Below are positions 48,832 to 59,144 of a stretch of 64,000 nucleotides of DNA, piece by piece. The position numbers and the translations under genes are program-made. Within the stretch, counting starts at the first letter, position 1. Each line of letters starts with the position of its first letter. Where the stretch lies: the NCBI RefSeq assembly GCF_017916325.1, contig NC_090147.1, positions 191,001 through 255,000 on the forward strand, read 5' to 3'. This DNA is from Leishmania martiniquensis. Its lineage: Eukaryota; Euglenozoa; Kinetoplastea; Trypanosomatida; Trypanosomatidae. The notes under the pieces were generated by a model. It was not told the origin of the DNA. It saw only the letters and a program-made list of their open reading frames with translations, and did not search any database.

Positions 48832-49317
48832 ACAATACGAGCTCGAGTCCACTTTACTCAGACAGTCACGGGCATCGTGTCGTGTGAAGCGGCAGTAAAC
48901 ACGCATTGCAGCAAGGCGCCGGCTCAGCCACCTGCGCATGCCCTCTGCCTCGAGCTCTGCCCGCCACCTGCACGGGCCACATCGTAGCCGCTCCCGCTCT
49001 GCCAGTCATCGCCTGCTGCATCTCTCCGGGATGTCTCACACGCCTCACACTACTACGCAGTGTCAGAGCCGCGGTGAAACACGTTTCCGCCACGATGGCA
49101 CTTCGCCGCCAGGCGGGTGGCAAACGCGTCTGCGCCGTCGAAGGTCACTCCGACGCAACAGCAGCCGGGCCCACCGCCGGCATCAACAAGGTCCCATCCC
49201 GCTGAATTCGCCACAGCCCTGCACTTATGGCCCTGCCACCGCCACAGGTGGGTTGACACTGGCACGAAGAAGGGGGCGCTTCGCACACCCAGCAGAGTCC
49301 GCACTGGATCCCAATAC
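48832..49317. mobile_element. 486-bp interspersed repeat, copy A (full length)
   Basis: The sequence matches 63488-63973 (inverted) over exactly 486 bases with one substitution noticed (G at about 49163 against T in the other copies). Ends are sharp: ACAATACGAGCTCG on the left and GGATCCCAATAC on the right; flanks are unrelated between copies and show no clear target-site duplication or terminal inverted repeat. Both strands contain an open frame. On the minus strand FDGADAF resembles the Asp-containing core of reverse transcriptase motif A. On the plus strand a KHVSAT...GHSD arrangement resembles the C-terminal part of tyrosine recombinases. Neither has a proper start or full domain, so this is a non-autonomous unit or a fragment. 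Confidence 0.75.
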
Positions 49318-52300
49318 CGCGCCACCGAGTCTTTCCCCGCCTCTCTCTAGGAGCGAGGGACGCGTGCACTATAGTAGTAAGAATAAAATAGAACCGAAAG
49401 AGTAGGTGACATCACATGCAATTTCGGCCAGATGCATGCGGATGAGGACAACAGGGGTGTGGCGGGATAAGGTGGAAGAAGAGAGAATGAGAAGCAGACT
49501 GGAAAGGGCGGAAGCGGACGAGCGGGGTTGTGACAAGGAAGAGGCGCGTCGTCACTGTCGTACAAGGTAAGGTTGTTTGGTGGTAGTGCATCAATTTCAT
49601 GACTACTCTAAGGAGAAACAGAGCGAGCAAGCAGGGGAAGGGAGCATGCAGAGAACAAAACGCGGTGGGATTTCTTGTCGCTCTTCCATCTGCTATGGCA
49701 CTTCCCTGATTGCGTGGCTCCTGTTTTGGCGCCCCTCAAAACCCTTCCGAGTCTTCATAGAGATGGCTGCCGCAGTCGTAACAACGAGAGAAAGAAGCAG
49801 AAAATGTGGGCGAAAGAGGACTGAAGAAGAAAATATATGAAGACAGAATGCGGCGAACAAGCTTTCACGGTGTACGTAAATAATAATAATATAAACGCAT
49901 TAGGGAGGAGGGGAGGGGTTTATCTGTAAGGAGAGGAACAACACTGAGATCTTTGCCTGCAGAAGCGATGACACAAATGGAAGGGTGGGGGGACGGCAGG
50001 GAAAAAGGGATGACTCTGTTGGGAACATTGTTCCCGGGTGCCTGTGTGAGCGGGCGGCTACGTGAAAGCAATCAGTCTCTTTCCAGCGGTGCTCCTCTCT
50101 TTTCCTTGAGCGAAAGCGTGGGAGATTCCCCTCCACCGTACAATGGGTGTGTCTCGTATCTGTATCGCTTTTCCCATGAGCCTTCTCAAAGGCGATCCGC
50201 TCGCTCGCTAAGAGGAGAAAGAGGGGAGAGGGAGGAAGGGAGAGAGAGAGGTGCCTGTAGAAATGGGGTGAAAACAGAAAGCCCTAGAGCGAATTCGTCA
50301 TGATGCATGACTCCTACACATACATAGACGCATATGCGCGTGCGTTTCGTGCGCTGGCACGATGCTAAGCATGAATTCGAGCGCAAGACTGCACGTCCAT
50401 GTTGTCGGCGTGAAAAACGTCCAAAATGCCGAGTGCTAATAGAATACACGGGGGACCGAAGTGCCCCAAGCCGCACTCGGCACACCTCCTTTGAATGCGA
50501 GGAAGAGAGGAGAAAAGATATTCTCGAGCCGGTCAAAAAAGAGGGGGAGAAGGTTAATTGCTCCTTACGCATACGGCCACTCAAATTGAGAGGAAAGGAG
50601 GTGAAGGGGGAGGGAGCGAAAGACGGGGGGGTAGTGCAGAATCGAAGCGATGAGAGAGGCAGCAAAGAAGAGAGGGGAGGGAGCTGAGGCCTCCGTACTA
50701 CGAGCGAAAAGGAAGCGCCTCCACCTTGCACTGTACCTCTCCCTTCTTTTTGTGCTGTTTTTGTATTGTTCAAGCATCTTCGTCTCCGCTTTTCAACGAT
50801 ATCGCACATATGGCTTTGAAGTCCGATTTCGCTCTCCATCTTTGCTAATGACTTTTTTTCTGCGGGACGGGAAGAAGTCGCCCTTCGAAAGGTGAAAAAG
50901 AGTGTAGAAGGGTCGAGAGCCGGGGGGAAAGGGTCGGACATGCGAGCGATTCGATCGGGTGGTGAGAAACCGGGGAGTGGTGCTGGTGAGAAAAAGACAG
51001 ACAGGCAAACAGAGGCTCTTTACGCTGACACCTCCAAGATGCGCACTCGATGCGAAAGCGCCCAGTGGGAAACAAACAGTTTACGAACAGATACCTATGT
51101 ATGTATGTATGTGTGTGTGTGTACATGCGTGTACCAAAAAACGAGAAGACAGAGAAAAAGGCGAAAGGGTAAAAACGAACCGGAGGACACTGTCACACAC
51201 TCGCTGAGCTTTGGAGAGATAGATGGGAGGAAGCAGGATGAGCAGGTGAGGTGAAGGGCACTATTGGAAGCAATCAATTGGTCTCACGAAAAGCAAAAGG
51301 GGGAAAGGAAGGAAAAGGCACCTTAGCGCCCTCTTGCCTCTTCTTTCTCCTTGAACAAATCTGAGTGTATAGTTGAGTAGGCTTCTGTCTGAGTCCCCAC
51401 TCTGAAACACAAAAGACAGAAAGGGCCAAAGAATAGAGTGTGAACGGAGCAGGACGGGAGAGGCGCAGAGCAACAGGGATGATTATAATTGTACTTCTCT
51501 AGTCTTGCCTCACCCGCTTTTCCCCAGACACGCACTTACACGACCACTCTCGATCGCTTTGTTCCATGGGCGGGGCCCGTAAAGGGAAGTCATATGTGGG
51601 AGCGAGCCCTACAGGAAGTTCGCAGAGCGTGCGAATTCGAAAGGTGTGCGTGTGTATGTGTGTATGTGTGGCGAATCTATCGGTGCTCCTTCAAGGATTG
51701 TATGGAACGAAAGACGCAAGTCCCAGGGCAGTTATCGTGGTCAGCTTCACAGCGAGAGACCTCATGGAGAAGGGAAAAAAAACAAGGGAAGAAAGGAGCA
51801 AAGCGGCCAAGATATATATATATATATCTGCGTGTGAGCGAGAGGATGTGTAATCAAGAGTCGAAGGAGTGCCGTTGTCCCTCTCACTTCACCTTTTGTG
51901 TGCCAGCGTTGGTGTTGGGGCAGTCGAGCTTTTTGAGCGCAGGGCAACAGACAATAAAAGGGAGAATGCCTGGAGTGCAAGCAGTAACTCATGAATGAAG
52001 AATGGAGATCAGGTCGCCTAATGAAGGCCCACCCCCTCTTTTGATCGCTCTCCCTCTTTTTCCCTCCGCCTCGCCATCGAGGTGGGAGGGTAGCCTTGTC
52101 CGCCTCGACTCGAGAAGATGCGGGATTGCCTTGCCAACGCGCGCGTGGGATGGAAAATGGAATGTGGAAAAAAAAGGGAAACAAGTGCGAGACAGGTTAG
52201 AGAAGTCGCGGGGTAACCGAAGCAAATTAGTTCATCATTCATTCTCAAGTGGAACCGAACGTGGCACCAGCGCCACAAAAGTGTCCCTCATGACTCGGGC

Positions 52301-53363
52301 TCGCCCATTCATCAGGGCCGAACGTCGTGCGCGGAGAGACACGACGAATATGCCCCCACACACACACACACCACCGTCACCGTCACCGAAAAAAAAAGAG
52401 GTGCATCTGCAAGGGAGTGCGGGTTTGTTTGTTTGATGGCTTTGCTTAACACGGACAGTGAAAACGGGGACGAAAGGAGAAAAAAAAGAGCCGAAGAGAT
52501 CCTCAAGCACGTCCCCCAAAACAACGGCAACCAACGACCGAACAGAGAAAATGAAACACATAAAAACAATGAACACAATACAGAGAGACGGAAAAAAAGA
52601 AAGAAACAGGCAGAAAAGAAACGAAGACAGGAAAACACCAACAACTGGACAGGTATAGGAACGCCGAGGGCGGCGCACCAGCGCTTGTGTGTCTGTCGCG
52701 GTAACAACCGTGGCTACATCTACTCACCGGTTCGCCTCTTTGTGCACTGACGGGACTTTCCGCCCCACCTCCGCGTCCCCTCCTCCACAGTGGCATTTTT
52801 TTTGCTTTACTACCCTTGCTTGGAGCATGCCTTCTTGGCGGAACTCGAACACGCGAAAAGGAGGGGAGAGGCAGAGGCAAAAAGTACTGGTGGCGGGGTG
52901 TGTTTGCGTATATGCAGCACGGGTGGAAAGCAAAGAAAAAGCGAAAGAACAAGAAAAGGCTAATTTTACAATGAGCGCAAGGTTTGCACTCGCACCCGAG
53001 AGCCACAGGCGTAGACGCACACAGACACACGCACATGTGAGCTTTGTAGCATTATTCAAGGGGCAAAAGTGGGAAAAGTAAAGTCCTTCTATAGACGGTA
53101 AGGCGGGTCCATCACGAAACTACGAAAAGGCGAAAATGAAAAAAGTGAGTCATAAGGACACACAGATTCAGTTGAGTGAAAGCAGTACTCCAGCTTCGTC
53201 TATCGTCGCCTGCAATTCCGTTCGCTTCTTCTGTTATTGTCTATGAAATGCACGCGATTGAAGGAACGACAACGTCACCAAAGAAGGGCATATATAAAGA
53301 AAAGATATGGAGAAGCAACAGCTTTTCGGCGCGCAAACCAGCCGTCATCGCCCACGACAGCAT
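49318..53363. other. Intergenic region, presumed 3' UTR and spacer downstream of the CEP164-like gene
   Basis: About 4 kb of mixed simple-repeat DNA: purine blocks with polyA, a GTAT-rich tract near 51098-51122, (TA)n at 51811-51827 and (CA)n near 52358-52371. No coding frame with balanced composition is seen. Confidence 0.5.
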
Positions 53364-56339
53364 TCACATCCCAGGGGCTTGCCACTGATCCAGGTGCGTC
53401 TCTCGCCGGAGGGGATCGGACTTTGAGTGGCTGCGCGACGTGCGCCGTACATACCCCGAGACAGCCTCACGAGTAGCGGGCGACACGGTGCCGTGCCGGC
53501 GGCTGCTGCCGTGCCCATGAGACAGAGTCATGGCCTGCGAAGCAGTCTGCTGGTGCTGCATGTGAATGATAGATGTCACCTCGTCCAAGCGCCGCTCGAT
53601 CCGGCTCAACGCCTTTGAGAAAATTGGGTTGCTTGCATAATTCTCCATGGGAAAGGTGCAGCCGCTCCCAAAAGCACTGTATCCCATTACATCGCGGTGT
53701 AAGGCTGTATCCGGGGTCACGCTGCTATGCCGTGGCGGTTTGAAAAACCCTGTCATGAGCGCTGCAGTGTCGACACTGCAGTTGTTCAGCGCTGACGCCT
53801 CGCCACCGTGGCGACTCCTCAGCCGTTCCTGCTCCTCGATCTGCCTCTCCAGAGTCAACAAGCGCTGCTCTTTCGACAGGAGCCACACCTGAGAAGCACG
53901 GAGGATCATCATGTCATGTTCCAAGCCCTGCGCCTGCTCTTCCAGCGCAAGGCGAACCTTGTTGAGGAGTTGCCCACGACTTGAGGATGAACGGACACCT
54001 TCCCGTTTGGCGGCAAGAACATCTTGTTTCCACTGGTGTCGCGTCCGCCTCAGCTGCTGCCTCCGCTCTTCGAGATTCTGCTGCTGCAGCTCTACGTACT
54101 TACGACCCTCTTGCAAGCGACTCCTTTCTCCGTCGACTAGGCTGCGCTGCTCCTCGAAAGAAAGGGGTAGCTTAAACGCGCCAGACATCTTGGTTGGGTT
54201 ACCGCTCACGAGAGGCGCCACCATCAGGCTCGCCGCCGGGTTCGAAGAGCGGAAGTCCTGCCCACTCCTTGACGGTGCGACGGTTGCGGAAGCTGCAGCG
54301 GGAGGCGTCCCTGGATCTGTTCGTGCTTCTCCCGCGCAAGCGGGAGATGGAAGGATGAAGGGTGACCCGGCGAACACCTCACGAAGTGCTTCTGTGACAA
54401 GAGCTTTGATGTCCGGCTGCGGAGATGCAGCAGGGGCTGCCCCAGGAGCGCTCTCCTCGGCCGAGGAACCTGTCAGCAGCTTCCTGTCAAGGTGCGGAGG
54501 AGACGCTTTTCCCTTTTCGGCATCGCCGTCGTCATCTGTTGCACTCACAGATCGGCTTTCCAAGATGCGAGGAGTCGGTTCGTGCGATTCAGCAAGTCGC
54601 ACGACGCTCAGGCTGCTTCGCCGCGACTCCTTGTCTTTCACCAGCTCCTGCACGATAGCATTCAGCTCCTCTTGAGCCTTCTCTTTCAGCTGCTGCTTCA
54701 GTGCCTCAAGCTCCTTTGCTTGAGAAGTCCTGATTTCCGCCAACGTCTCCATAAAGCGCTCGTGCTCCTGCGAAAGCTGCTCTTTTTGATGGGTGTTGCG
54801 CTGCTCCTTGAACTCATCGTGCATCCCTTCAAGCTGTCGATGCTGCGCTTGTTTGAGCTCCTCTGCCTCGCGCTCGATATCTTTTCGGAGCGTCTCGAGC
54901 CGCTTGTTCGCACGATCTTGCTCTTCTAGAACTCGTCGTTCGTGCTCCTCACGCATCTGAGCTAGCTTGGCATCCATTTCCTCCTGCGCTTGCCTCTGCT
55001 TTTGGGCCTTGATCTGCTGGAAGACGCTGTGCGACCCTTGGACTTCCCTCGCAAAGGCAGCGAGTGCAGCCTCGTACTCGTGCAAAAAGGTCGATGAGAA
55101 CTGCTTCACATCATTCACGCTCTTCAGTGCTTCCTGGAATGCCTGAGATTGTGCTTCTTTTTTGATCTCAGACTCCTTCCGCTTGTCGCGTGTAAAAGCC
55201 TCTAACATCTGCGCAACTTCTGCTTCGACCTTTCGCTTGTCATGATCGAGGTGTGCTTTCAGTTTGTTACGCAGGCGCTCGCTTTCAGCCGTGCGCTTCG
55301 CCTCGTAATCCTGTCGCAGCGCGGCCAGTTTGCTCTCTAGCTCCGCGCCAAGCTTCGCCGACTCGATATTCATCGCATCGGCCGTCTCCCGGTCGATCGC
55401 TGCTCGCCGCTTTTGCTTCTTGGCGTTTGCTCCCTCTTGATAGCGTCTTAGCTCCTCTGCCACGCCTGCATCGATTTCCTCCTTCTGACGCCGGAGGTTG
55501 CTCTGTTGCTGCGCTCTATATTCCTCGAGCTCCTTGCTCACCTGCTGATCTACCTTTGCTTTTTGGCTTTTCGCGCTAACAGTCGCACCTTTCTCTGGGG
55601 ACGATGTGCTGAGCTTATCTAGGGCCCTCAATCCGTTCACACCACCACCAGCCACTACCTTCGACGGGAGAGGAATGGCCACGGGCTCATCGATCTTGGG
55701 TGCTTGGCCAGCATCTGACACAAGTGAGGAGTCGCTATGGGAAGCGGTAGAATGAAGCTCGGTGGTGCCTATGCGTGGCGCTGCAGCATTTCCCCGGTCA
55801 TTCTTCTCTCCATCGTTCAGGATCGCGGTGATCTTCAGGGATTCGGGGAGTTCTCTCTTCTGCTGAATTGGCTCCAGGTCCTTGCGATTGTTGGTGTTCC
55901 CCAGTGGTTGTTGGGGTTTGGAGCTTGTTTCACGCGCTACGGTGTCGCTGACCTTTGATCGTCTCTTCTTTGCAGGCTTAACGCTATGCGCGATGAGAAG
56001 CGTGGACGAGGCGGCAGGTGTAGCATCCTTTTCACCCTTTTCATTCTCCTTCGCGTGCAGCTTTGCTTTCTCAGCCTTGAGGAGCTCGCGGTAGTGCTCG
56101 TCGGAGGGGTGATCCCAAATGCTCTGCCCTGTCTTGAAATTGAAGTAATACAACTCGCCTTTTTCGCTTTTGCATGCCTTCCAGTGATCTGGAAGTGGTG
56201 CCTTGAGACCCTCACGTGCTATCCACAAAAGGGGCATGTCGTCGGGAAGCTGCATCCCAAGCCACTTCCCGTACTCTACCATTTCGGCTTCAGAGGGCTC
56301 ATAACTTGTGTCAGGCTGCACTTCGAGAACTACCGACAT
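53364..56339 (-). CDS. CEP164-like WW-domain, coiled-coil centriole/basal-body protein (991 aa)
   Basis: ATG at 56339, TGA at 53366-53364. The N-terminus closely follows the CEP164 family plan: PSEAEMVEYGKWLGM, then LLWIAREGLKAPLP, then a WW domain at residues about 47-80 with both tryptophans (53 and 75), the YYFN core (64-67), GQSIWDHP (71-78) and the trailing DEHYRELL. Residues about 255-575 form a long charged coiled coil; 580-735 are low complexity; a second coiled coil covers about 745-870; the C-terminal 120 residues are basic and Ser-rich. Known biology: CEP164 marks centriole distal appendages in animals, binds through its WW region and supports cilium formation. Trypanosoma brucei has several CEP164 paralogues at the basal body/transition region, one implicated in flagellum-length control. 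Which paralogue this is cannot be told from the window. It appears to be the first gene of the unit before the sequence character changes. Confidence 0.93.
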   Translation of the reverse strand: MSVVLEVQPDTSYEPSEAEMVEYGKWLGMQLPDDMPLLWIAREGLKAPLPDHWKACKSEKGELYYFNFKTGQSIWDHPSDEHYRELLKAEKAKLHAKENEKGEKDATPAASSTLLIAHSVKPAKKRRSKVSDTVARETSSKPQQPLGNTNNRKDLEPIQQKRELPESLKITAILNDGEKNDRGNAAAPRIGTTELHSTASHSDSSLVSDAGQAPKIDEPVAIPLPSKVVAGGGVNGLRALDKLSTSSPEKGATVSAKSQKAKVDQQVSKELEEYRAQQQSNLRRQKEEIDAGVAEELRRYQEGANAKKQKRRAAIDRETADAMNIESAKLGAELESKLAALRQDYEAKRTAESERLRNKLKAHLDHDKRKVEAEVAQMLEAFTRDKRKESEIKKEAQSQAFQEALKSVNDVKQFSSTFLHEYEAALAAFAREVQGSHSVFQQIKAQKQRQAQEEMDAKLAQMREEHERRVLEEQDRANKRLETLRKDIEREAEELKQAQHRQLEGMHDEFKEQRNTHQKEQLSQEHERFMETLAEIRTSQAKELEALKQQLKEKAQEELNAIVQELVKDKESRRSSLSVVRLAESHEPTPRILESRSVSATDDDGDAEKGKASPPHLDRKLLTGSSAEESAPGAAPAASPQPDIKALVTEALREVFAGSPFILPSPACAGEARTDPGTPPAAASATVAPSRSGQDFRSSNPAASLMVAPLVSGNPTKMSGAFKLPLSFEEQRSLVDGERSRLQEGRKYVELQQQNLEERRQQLRRTRHQWKQDVLAAKREGVRSSSSRGQLLNKVRLALEEQAQGLEHDMMILRASQVWLLSKEQRLLTLERQIEEQERLRSRHGGEASALNNCSVDTAALMTGFFKPPRHSSVTPDTALHRDVMGYSAFGSGCTFPMENYASNPIFSKALSRIERRLDEVTSIIHMQHQQTASQAMTLSHGHGSSRRHGTVSPATREAVSGYVRRTSRSHSKSDPLRRETHLDQWQAPGM

Positions 56340-56452
56340 CGCGCCTGTCTAAAACGGAATCGTGTGCGCTCCACAGTTGGGTCGTGCTTTCTTGTTACTT
56401 TCTTTTCCTGTTTCTGTGCATGCAATCACCAAAGTAACTGTAGTAACCGCTA

Positions 56453-56530
56453 CTCAGGCAAAATGAAGATACGAAACATCAAGTCGGAAAGAGGATAGCG
56501 AAGGTGAGCGAGAGAGAAATACCCATTCGA
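56453..56530 (-). promoter_or_regulatory. Possible trans-splice acceptor upstream of the CEP164-like gene
   Basis: On the minus strand a moderately pyrimidine-rich stretch (TTTCTCTCTCGCTCACC, then CTATCCTCTTTCC further on) is followed by GCCTGAG with AG at 56454-56453, about 113 bases before the ATG. DNA between it and the ATG is not pyrimidine-rich. It contains an ATG (TTGCATGC, near 56420), so either a short upstream ORF exists or another AG is used. Confidence 0.35.
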
Positions 56531-56971
56531 AATGAAAGTCGGCCACGGTACCCTTGTAAACAGCGTTGCGTCTAATAGTGCAGTTTCTTCCGCCAATAGT
56601 TACCTGTGGAAAAGAAAGTGGGGAAATCTAGCCCCGAAAACAGTGTAAAAGGTTCTTTTGGTTGAGTCGAGCAAAACTAGACGCGATCGGAATGTGATAC
56701 TGCGCTACCATTTCGAATGGTGCTGCGAAAGACAGGGACAATGAAAGAGGGGGCCCTCGTGCAACGCTATGCGCATGCAACAAAAAAAATCTGCAGAGGA
56801 TCGATACGTTCGAGAATCAACTTACTTTTTCAATCCTCACATCCATGTTTAGCAGTGGTTCGCGCAGCGTGCCGGGTGCAAACTTATGCTGAGCAGTTGA
56901 GGTTAAAAGACGAAATACTACGCTTGATAAAAATTTTCATGTCATATGCCTATTGAGCGGGAACGCACACT

Positions 56972-57253
56972 TCAGCCTTTACTGAAAAAGACTGCATGAT
57001 GCCTAAGTGCTCGTCCCCTCAAAAAATGGATGCCAGAGCCAAGTACCCTGCGTGGCTTATTCACCAAAGGCAATACTCGCGTAGAAGTACACATTATGGA
57101 CTGACCCGAAGTCAGTACTTCGTCTACAATCATTTCTGCGCCGCCTAGCATACACCTCTCATAACCTGAAACCAATCGGCGCGCTGTCATTTCAGAAACT
57201 TGCCTACCACCAGCTCCTTTCTCAAACGCAAAACCTTTCATATTACCTTCCAT
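56972..57253 (-). pseudogene. 93-codon frame of non-repetitive composition, unknown
   Basis: ATG at 57253, TGA at 56974-56972. The translation is not low complexity (for example ARRLVSGYERCMLGGAEMIV and STRVLPLVNKPRRVLGSGIH). Third positions are not GC-rich, unlike the confident genes, so it is either foreign, a relic or chance. No homology is recognised. Confidence 0.2.
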
Positions 57254-57907
57254 GGCCGTGCCACTCGCGTCTCCGCATGTGGACAGCCCGGTCGGTGCTT
57301 TGACGAAGGAAACCGCCTACTTTCAAGATCGATCCACCGGGAAAGTACAGGCTCGAGCAAAACCTCACGGTCGAGCATTTTCGATGCAACACAAACCCTT
57401 CAGCTACTCACGCCTCATGGCAGAGAGTCTCGACTCTCACCTGATTCACTGACTCATCCGCACCCAACGAAACTGAATTTCATTGTTTTTGCCCCTGCAA
57501 ACAAGTCCGCCACTCGTTGGCGAACGCAATTTTTGAGCCAGGGTTTCCTCACTGGGATGACAGCGAAAAAAAGAAAACTGTGATCCAGCCGACTGCCTCA
57601 ACTTCGCATAGCAGAGGGTAAGAAATGTCACCTAGTGTATCCAGCAAGACTCTCGAAGGAGAGTCATCCTCCTCTTCTAAAGCACATGAACAAGCATCCT
57701 CCTCCTTGTGCTCTCTTGCAACCTGCTTAGTGCAAATTCGAAAGCCATACGGCAGGATCGACAAAAAATTATAAAACTCCTTTTGCGTTTTAACATCTTA
57801 CGTCGACACTCTCCCCGCACAAAGCCTCAGCTCGACGCCTACAATAAACACGGCCCCTTACCGTCACCATAATAATAACAGATACTGGTACCAGCAAGCC
57901 CGATTTC

Positions 57908-58121
57908 CTAGGCATCATCGATGCGCAGAAAACGCTGCAGCATGCACGATTCTCGAGTAACTGCGCCTGGCTGAACCTCATTCCCTAGCTTCGCTTCAAA
58001 GGTATTACAAACAGTGCTTGACGGAATCCGGAGGTGATCAATCGCCTTAGCAGTGTCCAGTCCTCCATCAGAAATCAAGGCCCCACCTGTTCCAATTAGC
58101 CGTGAATGCAATAAGAGTAGT
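57908..58121 (-). pseudogene. Frameshifted retroelement RNase H-like remnant
   Basis: One minus-strand frame gives TTLIAFTANWNRWG (about 58121-58080). A one-base shift at about 58080-58085 continues as GALISDGGLDTAKAIDHL, then PSSTVCNTFEAKLG, and ends LRIDDA before a stop at 57910-57908. This follows the RNase H order: a hydrophobic strand into (F/Y)TD, a WGG-A-L strand, an E about 36 residues later (here FEAKL) and a D about 26 residues after that (RIDDA). The first catalytic Asp is Ala here (FTAN). The frameshift and the lost Asp make it a pseudogene. It is directly adjacent to truncated repeat copy B on the same strand. Assignment is from motif spacing only. Confidence 0.4.
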
Positions 58122-58232
58122 ACAACGCTTACACGATGAGCAGTTGAAAACATTCGTTCTCAAGGCCTTTTTTTTTGCCGATTTCTCCTCGTCCTTTTGA
58201 ATTCCCGCGTGCCACAATCCCAGACCGCGTTC

Positions 58233-58452
58233 GCACTTCGCCGCCAGGCGGGTGGCAAACGCGTCTGCGCCGTCGAAGGTCACTCCGACGCAACAGCATC
58301 CGGGCCCACCGCCGGCATCAACAAGGTCCCATCCCGCTGAATTCGCCACAGCCCTGCACTTATGGCCCTGCCACCGCCACAGGTGGGTTGACACTGGCAC
58401 GAAGAAGGGGGCGCTTCGCACACCCAGCAGAGTCCGCGCTGGATCCCAATAC
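58233..58452. mobile_element. 486-bp repeat, copy B (truncated to 220 bp)
   Basis: The sequence matches 49098-49317 base for base in length, in the same orientation, and ends at the same GGATCCCAATAC junction as the other two copies. The other 266 bases are missing; similarity starts abruptly at GCACTTCGCCGCC. It carries a private substitution (GTCCGCGCTGG instead of GTCCGCACTGG) and shares the T at its equivalent of 49163 with copy C. The minus-strand frame runs through the junction into the segment next to the RNase H-like remnant. Confidence 0.75.
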
Positions 58453-59144
58453 CATCCAGAATCCTACCTCTCCAGCAGATATTATAACTTCCCGTAGAAA
58501 AGGCGAGAGTCGACGTCCGCCCCGTGGTGACATTCGATATCCCCTTGAGATTACGAGATATTATACTGCTACCAACTCAGTACATTACCTACACTGCCCT
58601 TTGATTGAAATAACCGTCCCATAGCTGCACCGATCTCCCAAGCAGAACATCTTCACCGCACCTATTCCCAAGCAGGGAAAAGACTGAGATCGGAGATAGC
58701 CATGGCCGCTTTCCCGTGCACTATGGAAGATAAGACAAACCGTTGACGGCACGTAAACTACAAAATAAGTAGGCAGCCTTAGCATCCTCCCAAGAAGGTG
58801 TAACATTAGAGGCTGACTAGAGCATTCAATCAACAGCGCACGAGACACCAGTCGCGAATCACGCCACAGAATGTTCTCTACCTCATTCTCCCCTTCTTCA
58901 AGTTCCAGGCTTACAATGACGCCCACAGAACAAAAAAAAAACTTCAACCTCTGTCCAAACGGTCGAAACCCCAAGAACATTGATTCACGCATCTCTACGA
59001 AAAACAGCGAGGCCTCACCACCAAGCCTCAAGAACATTCCACGCCTCCTACGACATCAAGCTCAGTAAACCACTCTCAAGTTTGCCTTCCACTAATGCCC
59101 TTCAACGCTCTCCGCCCACCCCTGACTCTTAGATTCTCCATGGT
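58453..59144. other. Lower-GC spacer between repeats, with a 150-codon minus-strand frame
   Basis: It is free of microsatellites. The minus frame 59037-58585 begins at an ATG and encodes 150 residues of balanced composition (for example RDSRLVSRALLIECSSQPL and LPTYFVVYVPSTVCLIFHSA) with no GC3 bias and no splice-acceptor tract upstream. No domain is recognised. It may be another relic on the same strand as the RNase H-like piece, or chance. Confidence 0.35.

Larger units (their letters stand above)
56531..58232. other. Lower-GC region without microsatellites; start of the atypical right end
   Basis: The purine/pyrimidine tracts typical of the rest of the window stop here. GC drops, and short open frames with ordinary amino-acid composition but no GC3 bias appear on the minus strand (56972-57253, 57549-57764, 57790-57981, 57908-58153). 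The region is best read as decayed sequence: old retroelement material near 57.9-58.2 kb, unknown elsewhere. Confidence 0.5.

Noticed and set aside
57200..57583. 127-codon plus-strand frame
   Set aside because: Composition is unremarkable, there is no GC3 bias or upstream signal, and it opposes the direction of the nearby relics.
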